This document shows positions 1 to 9,000 of a DNA stretch of 40,234 nt, piece by piece (the stretch's first letter is position 1; every line of letters begins with the position of its first letter). The translations under genes and the position numbers were made by a program. The notes below the pieces were generated by a model. The model was not told the origin of the DNA, did not search any database, and saw only the letters and a program-made list of their open reading frames with translations. The stretch is from Candidatus Poribacteria bacterium (lineage in GTDB: Bacteria > Poribacteria > WGA-4E > B28-G17). Location: contig JAGGXZ010000229.1 in NCBI GenBank assembly GCA_021162805.1, forward strand, positions 1-40,234, given 5' to 3'.

Positions 1-173
1 AAGGAGCGATCGGCGAAGATGGAGGCTTGTTTGAGGCGTGTGACGCACTTGTTGCCTGTCACGATCATCAGGGCAAAGATGTAGCTTTGGAAGTAGAGCC
101 AGTTCGGCTTTGTAAAGAGGTTGCGAAACTCCATAAGATAGGATATCATCACTATGGGGAAGAAGATCTCCAT
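1..173 (-). mobile_element. DDE transposase, N-terminal part (cut by window edge)
   Basis: An open minus-strand frame starts with ATG at 173, preceded by AAGGAG with a 7-base spacer, and runs off the window start after 57 codons. The translation contains FRNLFTKPNWLYFQSYIFAL followed by a basic Asn-Lys segment. This resembles the N-terminal helical part of IS4/IS701-like DDE transposases, which commonly have an FTKPxxxxFxxYxxGL-like stretch before the catalytic domain. The catalytic DDE residues would lie outside the window, so the family call is tentative. The space from 174 to 340, between this start and the end of the glycosyltransferase gene, holds no gene. It has a small perfect hairpin at 287-301 (CCGTC/GACGG) and presumably includes the left end of the element, but I could not identify a terminal inverted repeat or target duplication. 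Confidence 0.6.
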
Positions 174-340
174 TTGTTTTCTCCTTTTGCAGTTCCTTTT
201 TTTAGAGATGATACCTTCTCCCCCTTTCATCTGGCAACCAAAATCTGCGGAACTATAGGTAGGATTCAGAATCCCACAGACGAAGGCCGTCGTTCTGACG
301 GAACTTTCCGGTGGGATTACCAGCGTCTTTTAACTCTCTT

Positions 341-2077
341 TTAAATGGAGAGCGCCCTTTTTAACCCAGGCAGGAAATAATCGCTCACCACCACATCCCA
401 GTTCATCTTCGAGCCTATCTGATAGCCTGACCGTATCATCCCCTCCATCTGCTCGGGAGTTCTGGGCAGGTTGTGGAAGATCCTCTCCGCCACCTCCAGG
501 CTGTTTTGTCTTTCTATCTCATCCCGCTCGTAGAGTCCTATGGAAAGCAGCTCGCCCAGCTCCGTTTTCTCCTGAGGTAGTCTGGTATAGTTGGCCACGA
601 TCAGATTGGGCACCTCCTCACCGGAGGTTACCCTTTCCAGGAATCCCGCGCATCCGCAGACGTTGCTTATGACGCAGATTGCGCCGAAGCTTATCGGCTC
701 GACCTGGGCGATTCCGAAAGGTTCGTAGATCGACTGGCCGAACTCCACATCTGTACCCTTACGTATGTCCATAAACTCCATATCCTCCGGCATCCTGCTG
801 CCACATCGATCGCGGCTCCAGCCGAACTGGTTGACGAAGACGGCTTTGATCGCTTTGGAGTTCCTATTGAACTCCTCCACACCCACATAGAAATCGGCCT
901 CATATCCGACCAGGTCGGGATATCCTATCCTATGATTGACCGGCCAGCCGTATTCCTCCTCCATCCTCAGCACCTCTTCGATGCTTCTTCCGGTGCCGAT
1001 GAGGGTCGAGAGGAAGAACATCACGCCCGTTTTGCCCTCACCGACGAACATCTCGTCCAGATGCCTCAACACCTTCAGATCGCGCCAGAGCCCTTTGCTC
1101 GGCACTAACCTCGTGACATGGCTGAACACATAGTCGGGCTTGAATCCGAGGAGGGTTTCGGCATACCGCTGAAGCTTTTCCCTGGAGCTGAGTTTCTCCT
1201 CGATGGAGATCTCGTAGGCCGGAACGCCGTTATAGACCAGATCGATATTGACGGATGAGAATTCCGGTCCCAGAAATCGCAGCTCTTTAACCACGTAATC
1301 TCCCACGGCGAAGATGTTGTCACAGTGAATCGCCCTGGATATGAGGGCATGTTTGAAAAACCCATTTTGATCGCCGAAAACATCCCCTATGTATTTACCC
1401 TCCCTCATCGCCCTGTCGAGGACGTTGTAGAACATGGTGTCATGTCCTAGGTTCCCCTCGACGATCGGTCGGACGGTCGCCACCTCGTGGGCATAAAAGA
1501 TGGTTCTGAACCCGTCGTCCCTTTCAACCAGTGCCTTCAGCACGAAGGGCATCCCCATGAACTCATGAGAGACGATGAAATACGGGGCATCGTCGGGTGT
1601 AAGAAGCGTTTTCACCGCATCATATGCCGGCTCGGCCATCCTCAGATAAAGCTCGAACTCATCGCTATGTTCATATCTGTCCGATTGAAGTCCGAATCGC
1701 CTGTAGAGATTGGCCTTGAAAAAGTTCTCCCTATCGATGTGGATCGATGAGGTGTCCACCAGGATTACCTCGACCTCATTTTTCACATCGCTTATCCTGT
1801 CGATGAAATCCCGCTTCCCATAGACGATCCAGACATGATACTTCTCCTCAATGGGTTTGAACATCGATTTATATCCGCCCTTATCGATGCCTCCAAGGGA
1901 TGAGTAGAGCACCTCTCCATCTCCAAGCGGATCCTTCGGATCGAAGAGAGGACCGACCAATATGGTTCGGGAGATGTTTGAGATGTATTTCGGGGAGGTG
2001 AGCAACCCATGTAACACCGCCCCTATTCCCCCTATCTTCCTTACGGCCTCATGTGTGACGTGAATCACAGTGCTCAT
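341..2077 (-). CDS. GT-B glycosyltransferase, glycogen/starch synthase-like
   Basis: This 578-residue protein probably transfers a sugar from a nucleotide-sugar donor and acts in the cytoplasm. Near the N-terminus HEAVRKIGGIGAVLHGL matches the KxGGLGDV-type donor loop of GT5 glycogen synthases. About residue 460, SIYEPFGIAQVEPISFGAIC matches the E-P-x-G acceptor/donor loop of GT-B enzymes. The middle has a Rossmann-like stretch with VYNGVPA and SHVTRLVPSKG, also typical of GT4/GT5 enzymes. The start at 2077 is supported by AAGGAGG seven bases upstream. That ribosome-binding site overlaps the stop codon of the preceding membrane-protein gene, so the two are probably translated together. The length is slightly above the usual 480 residues of bacterial GlgA. 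The substrate cannot be told from sequence alone. The reverse-strand frames inside it are shadows. Confidence 0.75.
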   Translation of the reverse strand: MSTVIHVTHEAVRKIGGIGAVLHGLLTSPKYISNISRTILVGPLFDPKDPLGDGEVLYSSLGGIDKGGYKSMFKPIEEKYHVWIVYGKRDFIDRISDVKNEVEVILVDTSSIHIDRENFFKANLYRRFGLQSDRYEHSDEFELYLRMAEPAYDAVKTLLTPDDAPYFIVSHEFMGMPFVLKALVERDDGFRTIFYAHEVATVRPIVEGNLGHDTMFYNVLDRAMREGKYIGDVFGDQNGFFKHALISRAIHCDNIFAVGDYVVKELRFLGPEFSSVNIDLVYNGVPAYEISIEEKLSSREKLQRYAETLLGFKPDYVFSHVTRLVPSKGLWRDLKVLRHLDEMFVGEGKTGVMFFLSTLIGTGRSIEEVLRMEEEYGWPVNHRIGYPDLVGYEADFYVGVEEFNRNSKAIKAVFVNQFGWSRDRCGSRMPEDMEFMDIRKGTDVEFGQSIYEPFGIAQVEPISFGAICVISNVCGCAGFLERVTSGEEVPNLIVANYTRLPQEKTELGELLSIGLYERDEIERQNSLEVAERIFHNLPRTPEQMEGMIRSGYQIGSKMNWDVVVSDYFLPGLKRALSI

Positions 2078-2089
2078 CGAGCAACCTCC

Positions 2090-2827
2090 TTAAGATTTTA
2101 GAAATCTCCGTTGTCGACGGCCCGTCGACAGCCGCTTGATCGTAGCCAGAGAACACAGGATCAGAAAAGCACCGATGTATTCGATCGCTATCACGTGAAT
2201 TCTGGGATACCTGAATCTGTAAAATGACACCTCCGAGATCTCATAGAGATATTTCGTATGCATTGGATCACCCCCAAGCAGAGATGAGGCAACGATAACG
2301 GGATTGGAATCTATGGCAAATTTAATCAGTAATTGGGAATGTCCGGACGATCCGCCGAGAAGGAAATTGACCCAGAACACGGCGCTCATAAAAAGGGCGG
2401 CGATGATAAGGGCCGCTCCAGCTCCGTAGACCGGCTCATCGAAGAACAGACCGACCATCAACCCAAGTGACCCTGAGGCGAGGGATAAAATCAGGAGAAA
2501 AAAATGGAGTTTAATCATAGATGAAAGGGACATCAGATCGACAAATGGGTTGATCGTCAACCAGATCAGGAGCGATACGAAGGCCCAACCGGAAGCCCAC
2601 AGGAGAAGGGTTTGAATCTTACCTGAAAGTTCATTTAAATCCCCACTCAAGGCGACGCCGAGGATGATCGAGGTTATCAGGATCAAAACCGCTTCGGCAA
2701 GCGGCCAAAGTTCAACCCCCATACCGATCTTCATCGCCGATAACAGCCTGAGGATGAGACACATCGGGATCAGACAGGAGAGAAGAATTTGAAGCGGTCT
2801 TATCGGTTTGAATAGATCTCCTATCAT
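2090..2827 (-). CDS. Multi-pass membrane protein of unknown function
   Basis: The 245-residue product is very hydrophobic, with about six likely membrane spans: near residues 10-28, 42-60, 72-92, 106-128, 134-156 and 215-232. A soluble loop around residues 165-205 contains SNPVIVASSLLGGDP followed by an RFRYPRIHV stretch. That loop pattern recalls Yip1-like or ABC-2-permease-like small membrane proteins, but I see no diagnostic motif and do not assign a family. The ATG overlaps the stop of the upstream HepT gene (ATGA), and its own stop sits within the ribosome-binding site of the glycosyltransferase gene. It therefore belongs to the same transcript. It could be a membrane partner of the glycosyltransferase, which is only an inference from position. 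Confidence 0.65.
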   Translation of the reverse strand: MIGDLFKPIRPLQILLSCLIPMCLILRLLSAMKIGMGVELWPLAEAVLILITSIILGVALSGDLNELSGKIQTLLLWASGWAFVSLLIWLTINPFVDLMSLSSMIKLHFFLLILSLASGSLGLMVGLFFDEPVYGAGAALIIAALFMSAVFWVNFLLGGSSGHSQLLIKFAIDSNPVIVASSLLGGDPMHTKYLYEISEVSFYRFRYPRIHVIAIEYIGAFLILCSLATIKRLSTGRRQRRFLKS

Positions 2828-3267
2828 CCTGTATCTCCCGAGGATATCATTTCAATCCATCTGATTATCTCAGCGCCGAAGCGAGGGAAAACCTCAAGCC
2901 CCCTCCTGAAGGCTTTGAACACCTCCTCGGGATCAATCCGAATATATTCATGCGCCAGTATATTTCTGAGTCCGCCAAGGCCCTTTAACTCCTGACGAAG
3001 TCCTCCGGATATAACATCCCTTTCGCCAAGTTCCGCTATCAAACCCTCATATGAATCAGGATAAATCCCGAAACGGGCTGCGAGTATATGTGAGGCGATG
3101 TCGAAGATCAGGTTTGCCGCTGCCAGAAGCCCTCTCTCTATCGTCCATCTCAGGCTGAGATTCGATTTTATCCTCTCCGGATCAATCCCCTCATATTTTC
3201 TCAGCTCGGTTAGGACGGTATCCAGCTCTTCGAGTCTGCTCTGGATCGAGGAAATCTCCAAGGTCAT
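2824..3267 (-). CDS. hepT: HepT-like toxin (HEPN ribonuclease domain)
   Basis: This 147-residue, all-helical protein belongs to the HepT/DUF86 family of HEPN ribonucleases. The catalytic motif RX4HXY is intact as RNILAHEY at about residues 103-110. The preceding helices (SLRWTIERGLLAAANLIFDIASHI) match the usual HepT core. In known pairs such as the Shewanella MntA/HepT system, the toxin cleaves RNA and is silenced when MntA adds AMP to the tyrosine of this motif. Here the start codon overlaps the stop of the upstream MNT gene (ATGA), the usual antitoxin-first arrangement. The gene also overlaps the following membrane-protein gene by four bases. Since the motif is intact, the toxin should be active unless checked. 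The family call is firm; actual toxin activity is inferred. Confidence 0.88.
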   Translation of the reverse strand: MTLEISSIQSRLEELDTVLTELRKYEGIDPERIKSNLSLRWTIERGLLAAANLIFDIASHILAARFGIYPDSYEGLIAELGERDVISGGLRQELKGLGGLRNILAHEYIRIDPEEVFKAFRRGLEVFPRFGAEIIRWIEMISSGDTG

Positions 3268-3656
3268 GTGCTAAACCTCTTCTTGAGGATCTTGAGCCGA
3301 TTTCTCATTATCGGTTCGAAATCGAGGTATTTCCTCACGACGTCCATCTCGAACCTGTTCTCATCCTCGATGCTTCGTCTGTAGATGAGCCTACCGGTTC
3401 TTATGATTTGCATCTTCATGATCGGAGACGCCTCCTTCAGATCGATAAGATCCACACGTTCGGTGCTGAGATGTTCCATGATGAGAGGTCTTATCTCATC
3501 CATGTGTCCGTCGAAGAGCAGAGCGATATCCACATCCTCACCTTTTTCCCCTCTGGCAAGCGAACCGAAGAGATAGGCTAGAATGATCCCTCTCCTTTCA
3601 AACAGCTTAGGCAGCGTTTCGATTTTCCGCCATATATCTTCGGGAAGAGGACTTAT
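3264..3656 (-). CDS. mntA: MntA-like nucleotidyltransferase antitoxin with no standard start codon
   Basis: The frame encodes the minimal nucleotidyltransferase signature: YLFGSLARGEKGEDVDIALL, i.e. GSxARGE plus DVD, then a third acidic strand VDLIDL. This is the AMP-transferring partner of HepT, and it lies directly upstream of a hepT gene with an ATGA overlap. The first conventional start codon in frame is a GTG at 3533, but that lies after GSLARGE and would delete half of the active site. Open frame continues upstream to a stop at about 3710 with no ATG, GTG or TTG. The most natural start is position 3656, where ATA overlaps the TAA stop of the preceding gene (ATAA), exactly where a coupled ATGA would be expected. 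From there the product is 130 residues, normal for the family. Either an AUA start is used, the start has been lost by a G-to-A change, or the base is a sequencing error. Confidence 0.7.
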   Translation of the reverse strand: MSPLPEDIWRKIETLPKLFERRGIILAYLFGSLARGEKGEDVDIALLFDGHMDEIRPLIMEHLSTERVDLIDLKEASPIMKMQIIRTGRLIYRRSIEDENRFEMDVVRKYLDFEPIMRNRLKILKKRFST

Positions 3657-4702
3657 CCCTCTGAACCTTTCCTTAACCCCAATCTTTTCAACACCTCCAT
3701 AAATGCTTCAACGACATCGGGATCGAACTGAGTTCCCTTGTTGACCTCAAGTTCCCGAATTGCTATCTCGACCGGCATGGCATCACGGTACGCTCGTTTT
3801 GATGTCATAGCGTGGAAGGCGTCCGTTACGGCAATTATCCTGGAGAGAAGCGGGATGTCACTGCCGCTCAGCCCTTCCGGATATCCTCTTCCGTCCATTC
3901 TTTCATGATGATAGAGCACGATCGTAGCAGCATTTGCGTTGTGCCAGATCCTTTTAACGATCTCGGCACCGATGATGGGATGTTCCTTGATCGCCCTCCA
4001 CTCCTCATCGTTAAGAGGACCTTTCTTGTTGAGGATAGATCGGCTGATGTATAGCTTTCCGATGTCATGTAGCTCAGCGGCCAACTCTAAGTCGAATCTG
4101 ACCTCCTTCGGGAGATCGTAAATGTCGCCGATCGGATCAGTGAACCTCCTGACAGACATCAGATGCAGCTTAACGTATTCGTCTTTAATCCCCATCACCT
4201 CGACCAGAAGTTTCGCTTTCTCTATAGAGTGGCTCTTTTTGACCTCGAGGAGTTCTTCTCTCATAGAGAGGATCTTGGATCGGAGTCTTTCGTTTTCGAT
4301 CAACAGCCTTTTCATCTCCCGATCCTCACGAAGCCTCTTCTCTCTCCTTTTCAGCGCCTCCTCTATCTCCTCGATGAGCTTCTCGTGCGATAGGGGTCTT
4401 TCCAGATAGTCGAAGGCGCCATGCCTCAGAGAGTATCTTGCCGTAGGGATGCTGGGATATCCGGTGATCATGATGACCTCGGTCAGCGGGCTGACCTCCT
4501 TTATCTCGACCAGCAGATCCGTGCCCAGGAAATCCGGAAGCACGATATCGACCACGGCCACGTCATACTGATTGGCTTTTATCCTCTCGATTGCCTCGCG
4601 TCCGTTTTGGGCCGTATCGACCTGGAACCTGTCGCCAAGGATCAGCTTCATGGAGTCCAGAAATCCCTTTTTATCATCGACAAGCAGTATTTTCCCCGTC
4701 AT
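3653..4702 (-). CDS. Response regulator with HD-GYP-type phosphodiesterase domain
   Basis: The protein has an N-terminal receiver domain with the acidic pair in LLVDD, the phospho-acceptor Asp in VAVVDIVLPD and the conserved Lys region shifted to ERPLS. A charged coiled coil follows at about residues 115-170, then an HD-GYP domain. The HD-GYP motifs are present: HDIGK, HPIIG, HHERMDGRGYPEGL, and the helix with AMTSKRAYR. Such proteins usually hydrolyse cyclic di-GMP in response to a phosphorelay; no partner kinase is visible in the window. I prefer ATG at 4702, five bases after AGGTGG, over the GTG at 4711 that sits inside that ribosome-binding site. Note that the usual receiver Lys (KP) reads ERP here, which may alter signalling. 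The stop overlaps the probable start of the MNT antitoxin. The upstream M24 gene ends only 12 bases before this start. Confidence 0.88.
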   Translation of the reverse strand: MTGKILLVDDKKGFLDSMKLILGDRFQVDTAQNGREAIERIKANQYDVAVVDIVLPDFLGTDLLVEIKEVSPLTEVIMITGYPSIPTARYSLRHGAFDYLERPLSHEKLIEEIEEALKRREKRLREDREMKRLLIENERLRSKILSMREELLEVKKSHSIEKAKLLVEVMGIKDEYVKLHLMSVRRFTDPIGDIYDLPKEVRFDLELAAELHDIGKLYISRSILNKKGPLNDEEWRAIKEHPIIGAEIVKRIWHNANAATIVLYHHERMDGRGYPEGLSGSDIPLLSRIIAVTDAFHAMTSKRAYRDAMPVEIAIRELEVNKGTQFDPDVVEAFMEVLKRLGLRKGSEG

Positions 4703-4714
4703 CTCATCCACCTG

Positions 4715-6004
4715 TTATTTAAGTTCGAGCATCTTCGGATATTCCGAGAGCACCTCACATCCGCTTTCGGTCACCAACACATCGTCTTCTATTCTGACTC
4801 CACCGATTTGAGGATAATACAGGCCGGGCTCCACGGTCACGACATCTCCCTCCTCCAGGATTTCGGATGAGGATGAGATCCTAGGCCATTCGTGAACGTC
4901 GAGTCCGATACCGTGTCCGGTGCCGTGGAAGAAGCCCTGCATTTTGCCCTCCACCTCGCCCGTTTCAAATCCCATCTCCTTAAACGTCTCGACCACGACG
5001 TTATGGACATCCTTGCCGTCCACGCCGGGTTTTATCATATCGATAGCCCTTTCCTGGGCGAGCAGGACGGCGTCGAACATTTTCCTCACATCTTCGGATG
5101 CCGCACCTCGAACGACCGTCCTTGTCATATCAGCATGGTATCCGGTGTTAAGATCCTTCGGAAACAGATCTATGACGATCGGCTGATGTGGTTTCAGCGG
5201 TCCTGAGCCTCTATTGTGGGGCTCCGCCGACTGTGCTCCACATGCAACAATGGTATGCTTAGCCAGATAATCCATTCCTATCAGCGTTATACTTATCTCC
5301 CGTTTAATCCTTTCCGATGTAAGCGGTTCGCCATCATATATGAGCAGATCCCCCTGTATCCGTGAGCTGGAGATCATATCTATTGCCCTGTCTAGGGCGA
5401 TCTGGGCGGCCTTGATGGCGTTACGAATGAACTCCACCTCCTGAGGGGTTTTATGTCTCCGTTCCTCGAAAAAGGGCTCATCCTTGAAACTTACCTTATA
5501 TCCCCTTTCCCTCACCAGATCGGCGTACTTCACCCCGAAATTCGGCGGGACAATGAGCTTTCGTACGTTGAACTCCTCGAAAATCTCCTGAAGGACATCG
5601 GCGATTTTAGGGGATTCAACTCCTCTTTCCCTGCTCCTATTTATAAACCGCTTTAAAGGCAAAACCTCTCTGACCTTTGCCTGTGATCTCGCTCTGTCGA
5701 TCTCCAGATCGCTCAGGAAGATCGCCTCTCGATCGCGAGTTTTAAGGTATATGAATTTGTCGGGGGCGAGGAAACCCGTGGCGTAAAACATGTTTGAGTC
5801 ATTCTCGCTCGCCTCATAGATCAAAATCGCCGAACCGGGTTCAAGCTCCATCTCATACCTCGTGACTTCCAAGATGTAATTGGGAATTACGGGATAATTA
5901 TAATCGAAACCCAGGCGTATTTCAACCGGTCTGCCATTCCCTTGTCCCCCTGTCTCCCCTGCTTCCTGCCTCCTGTCTCCTATCGGTGATACTGCTACAC
6001 TCAA
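4715..6004 (-). CDS. M24 family Xaa-Pro aminopeptidase-like metallopeptidase
   Basis: This is a pita-bread-fold peptidase. The five metal ligands are all visible: Asp in IVIDLFP, Asp in HADMTRT, His in HGTGHGIG, Glu in VTVEPGLYY and Glu in VRIEDD. The N-terminal half (from about residue 55) is the creatinase/prolidase N-terminal domain, with SNMFYATGF as in PepP/PepQ relatives. It should cleave X-Pro bonds in peptides in the cytoplasm. The start is uncertain. The longest frame begins with TTG at 6004 inside a hairpin repeat, and residues 8-24 are translated from a GA-rich repeat also seen near 9.9 kb. An internal ATG at 5851 (residue 52) has GAGG seven bases before it, but starting there would drop the protein-like stretch before it. 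The original start may have been overwritten by repeat DNA. Confidence 0.85.
   Translation of the reverse strand: MSVAVSPIGDRRQEAGETGGQGNGRPVEIRLGFDYNYPVIPNYILEVTRYEMELEPGSAILIYEASENDSNMFYATGFLAPDKFIYLKTRDREAIFLSDLEIDRARSQAKVREVLPLKRFINRSRERGVESPKIADVLQEIFEEFNVRKLIVPPNFGVKYADLVRERGYKVSFKDEPFFEERRHKTPQEVEFIRNAIKAAQIALDRAIDMISSSRIQGDLLIYDGEPLTSERIKREISITLIGMDYLAKHTIVACGAQSAEPHNRGSGPLKPHQPIVIDLFPKDLNTGYHADMTRTVVRGAASEDVRKMFDAVLLAQERAIDMIKPGVDGKDVHNVVVETFKEMGFETGEVEGKMQGFFHGTGHGIGLDVHEWPRISSSSEILEEGDVVTVEPGLYYPQIGGVRIEDDVLVTESGCEVLSEYPKMLELK
5944..5984 (-). repeat. GA-rich dispersed repeat inside the M24 reading frame
   Basis: On the minus strand this stretch reads as repeated GGAGACAGG/GGAGGCAGG units. 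The same words (AGGAGGCAGGAGACAG) form the left arm of the terminator hairpin at 9889-9903. Translated, it gives the low-complexity DRRQEAGETGGQG at the N-terminus of the M24 peptidase, which does not look like part of the family fold. Confidence 0.5.
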
Positions 6005-6018
6005 AGGAAATTTGAGCG
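5995..6018. repeat. Short hairpin repeat, copy 1
   Basis: A 24-base element with the inverted arms CTCAAA and TTTGAG. It matches the element at 28328-28351 in 20 of 24 positions. Both copies lie just upstream of, or at, the 5' end of a minus-strand gene. It overlaps the TTG proposed as the M24 start. Confidence 0.5.
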
Positions 6019-6048
6019 ATCCTATAATTTCCCACGACAGGTGCGGCC

Positions 6049-9000
6049 TTAACGCAGAGAGAGGAGCAGGGGCACAAGGGGCTGAACGGCGAACGTCCGC
6101 TCAAATTCTCTCCTCCCAATTAGATCGAACGCCCCCACAGGCTTTCCATCCCGATATACACGGGCGCGCAGCGGCTGGCGGGTGTAGTTACATATATTGA
6201 CGAGGATGCGGTCGCCAAGGCGCGCCGCGAGATACTCGACCCCCCAAAGCGGCTCATTGTTTTCACCGCGCAACGTGACCTCGCGTCGAACGCCGAGTTG
6301 ACCGATGTTCGCCTCGAGCCAGCGCCAGATCTCCTTTTCATCTGCATCGGCAGGGAAAACACGAACGGGCACAAGCGGAATCGAATCGCGCGGCTCATCA
6401 TATTCAGTCCTTCCCAGGAAATCCTCACCGATGAAGACGACCTTTACGCCGGATCGGATGAGTCTCTCCAGAGCACGTACCGTCGTATCGGGCGTATGCG
6501 TCACGCGCGGCACGATGATGAGCCTCACGTCTCGAAGCGGAAGCGGCCTCTCACCGGTTTCAACGAAACGTCGCAGTTGCCTCTCGGTCACGAAGCCGAG
6601 CTTGACGCCGACGAAGTTCGCTGCCGTATACGCCCGTTTCAGGGCGTCGAGATGTGCGTTTGAGTAAACGACGCTTGCCCAGGAATGTAGCAGGACGATC
6701 TGTGGAGCCAGGCGTTGTATCGCCGTTACCTCACGGGACAGCCGGTTCAGATCGAGACATGTTCTGCCGACCTCGGCGGCGCAGTCCGGTCGGTGCATGA
6801 TGCTTCCCGCGAAGTCGCTTGTGGGCGAAAAGGTGCGCTCCCACACCCAGATCGTCGTGGCGCCCTGTCCGTGAACGGCGCCCTGCCATAGCACGTTTCG
6901 GATGTGCCTGGGTGGGATGTCGCCGAAATAGCGGTCGGGAATCAGGTGGTTTTCGGAGTTGAAGACGGGCTTGTCCGCGACGCTACACTGGAGGTCATAG
7001 GCCATGTTCTCGATGAGCCACTCGTTGGCCCACTCACCGTGCCGCGCGTACCACTTCACGCAATCGTTGCCGTTGATCTGGCTCAGCTCGCCGAACAGCT
7101 CCGGATCAACACCCCAGATCACCTCTCGTCTGCCGAACGGCATCCACATCATTATCTTCGCGTGCACCGGCAGATCGGGGGCCATTCCGTGGATGATGTC
7201 CGCCATCCATCTGTGCCAGCCGGCGAACCGCTCCATGTTGAAGATCGCCCAGTCGTAATAGATCGGCTCCGGCTCAAGCTCCGGCTTTGGGACTTCGATC
7301 TCGTCGAACGATTCGAAGCTCGTGTGCCAGTGATTGTTGAGCGTCTCGATGTCGCCGTGTTTCTCACGCAGCCACCTGCGCCACCGTCTGAGCGTAAACC
7401 TGCATTCCCGGCTATCGACGTAGATCGGCTCGTTGCTTAAGCAGATGCTGTGCAGGGCGGGATGATCTTTGATCTGCGGGATGACGTGTCGGAGGAATCG
7501 TTCGAGCAGGTCGCGGCTTTCGGGCGCGTCGATACAACACTTCAGAAAACCGCCATGGCATGCGCGAAGATGAGGATACTTTTCCAGCGCCCATCCGGGA
7601 AAATAGTGCGGGCTGATAAGGAGATTGACCATCACGTTCGCCCTCGCCGCTCGATCGCAGATACGCAGGAAATCCTCGACAGCCCTGTTATCCACCTTCC
7701 CCTCGGCGGGGAACACGGAGTTAGGTCCGAACTCGATCTGGATGATGTTAACGCCGTAGTCCGGGAACCTCTCGATGTCGTGGCGTACCTGTCCGAAGTG
7801 GCCGTAGCCCAGGAAGAAGATCGGCCGGCGATCGCGATGGGTATCTCCCTTCTCGTCGATCCATTGCGCCTCACCGATGAACGAGGTGCCGTTGATCTCA
7901 AGATCGGACGTGACGTAATGCACGGCTGGTGGGAGAGAGGTTTTGCCTTTGAGAGCTGTATCAACGCGTGAGAGCTCATTGTGGAGCATACGTTCCATCG
8001 TGACGGCGGCATCCCATGCGCGGCCGATCTCGCCGCCTTCAACGTCATCAAACGCATAGCCGATGAAATCGCGGACGATAGATGCCGTCACGCGCGGGTA
8101 TGTCGTATCCGTCCCCATCTCGTCCAGTTTTTCAAGCTCACGTTCAAACTCCGAAAGCAGATCGCGCACCTTCTCGATCTGCCTGAGCACTGCCTCACGC
8201 GGGTATAGCTGAAACTCAATTTCTGTGCTGACGATCGGTTTCACGCCTTGAACCGGCTCAAACCATGCACGCACACGATAACGTCCGAGCCGGGCATCAG
8301 AACATTTCCAGCCGACTTTCACATCATAGGCGCCGGCGTCGAAATTGATCTCTTTTACAGCCCGGCTCACGCTCTCACCTGTGTCCGTCCACTCGATAAG
8401 TGCGCTCAACCTCGCCCGACCGACGTTATCGGGCAGATAAAGCGATCCCCTGAGTTCCAGTTGGTCTTCGGCGAAGACACAGTCGTAAATTGGGTAACGA
8501 TCCGGCTTCCAGATCGGCATGAGCGTGCCGCCACGATACTCGACGCTCCTCGGCGGAGGCAGCTCAAGTTCGAGGCTCGGCCGCGGCTCCTCAAAGTCTG
8601 GGATGTAAGGCGTCGGTCGGTCGCCCTCCTCGAGCTTCACATCATCTATCCAGAACCCTCCTGTCGGGCTTTCGGTCACGATCATGAGCGAGAAGCTCGT
8701 CTCGTCAGACTCGGTCGTGAAACTTCTCCACACGCGCACCCATCTTCCGCCGGTTGTGACGCGCGGGAACCTCGCCCTAACGCGCCATCCCTTGCCACCT
8801 CCGATCCATGCTATACCCGCCCCTTCAGTGCGCACATAGCAGCTCACCGTGTAAGTTGTGTTGGGTTTCACCGGTATTCCGTCCACGAGCCCGAACCACC
8901 CGTAAACGTGAGGTCCAAACGGCGTGCCGTTCGTGATTTTGATCGAGCGGTCGCCTGATCGGGCGATCGCCTCGTCAACCACCATCGTCGCGTCCGTGTT

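Noticed and set aside
27-344. A plus-strand frame of 105 codons at the left edge
   Set aside because: It opposes the transposase start, which has a better ribosome-binding site and a recognisable N-terminus; the plus-strand product resembles no protein.
3264-3533. MNT gene starting at the GTG at 3533
   Set aside because: This start would remove GSLARGE and leave the nucleotidyltransferase without half of its active site.
6099-6114. A third partial match to the 24-base hairpin element
   Set aside because: It lies in the coding end of the glycoside hydrolase (residues EFER) and lacks the second arm; chance similarity is more likely.
6904-7440. A long plus-strand frame within the glycoside hydrolase gene
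   Set aside because: It is fully antisense to a well-supported catalytic domain and is explained by its codon composition.
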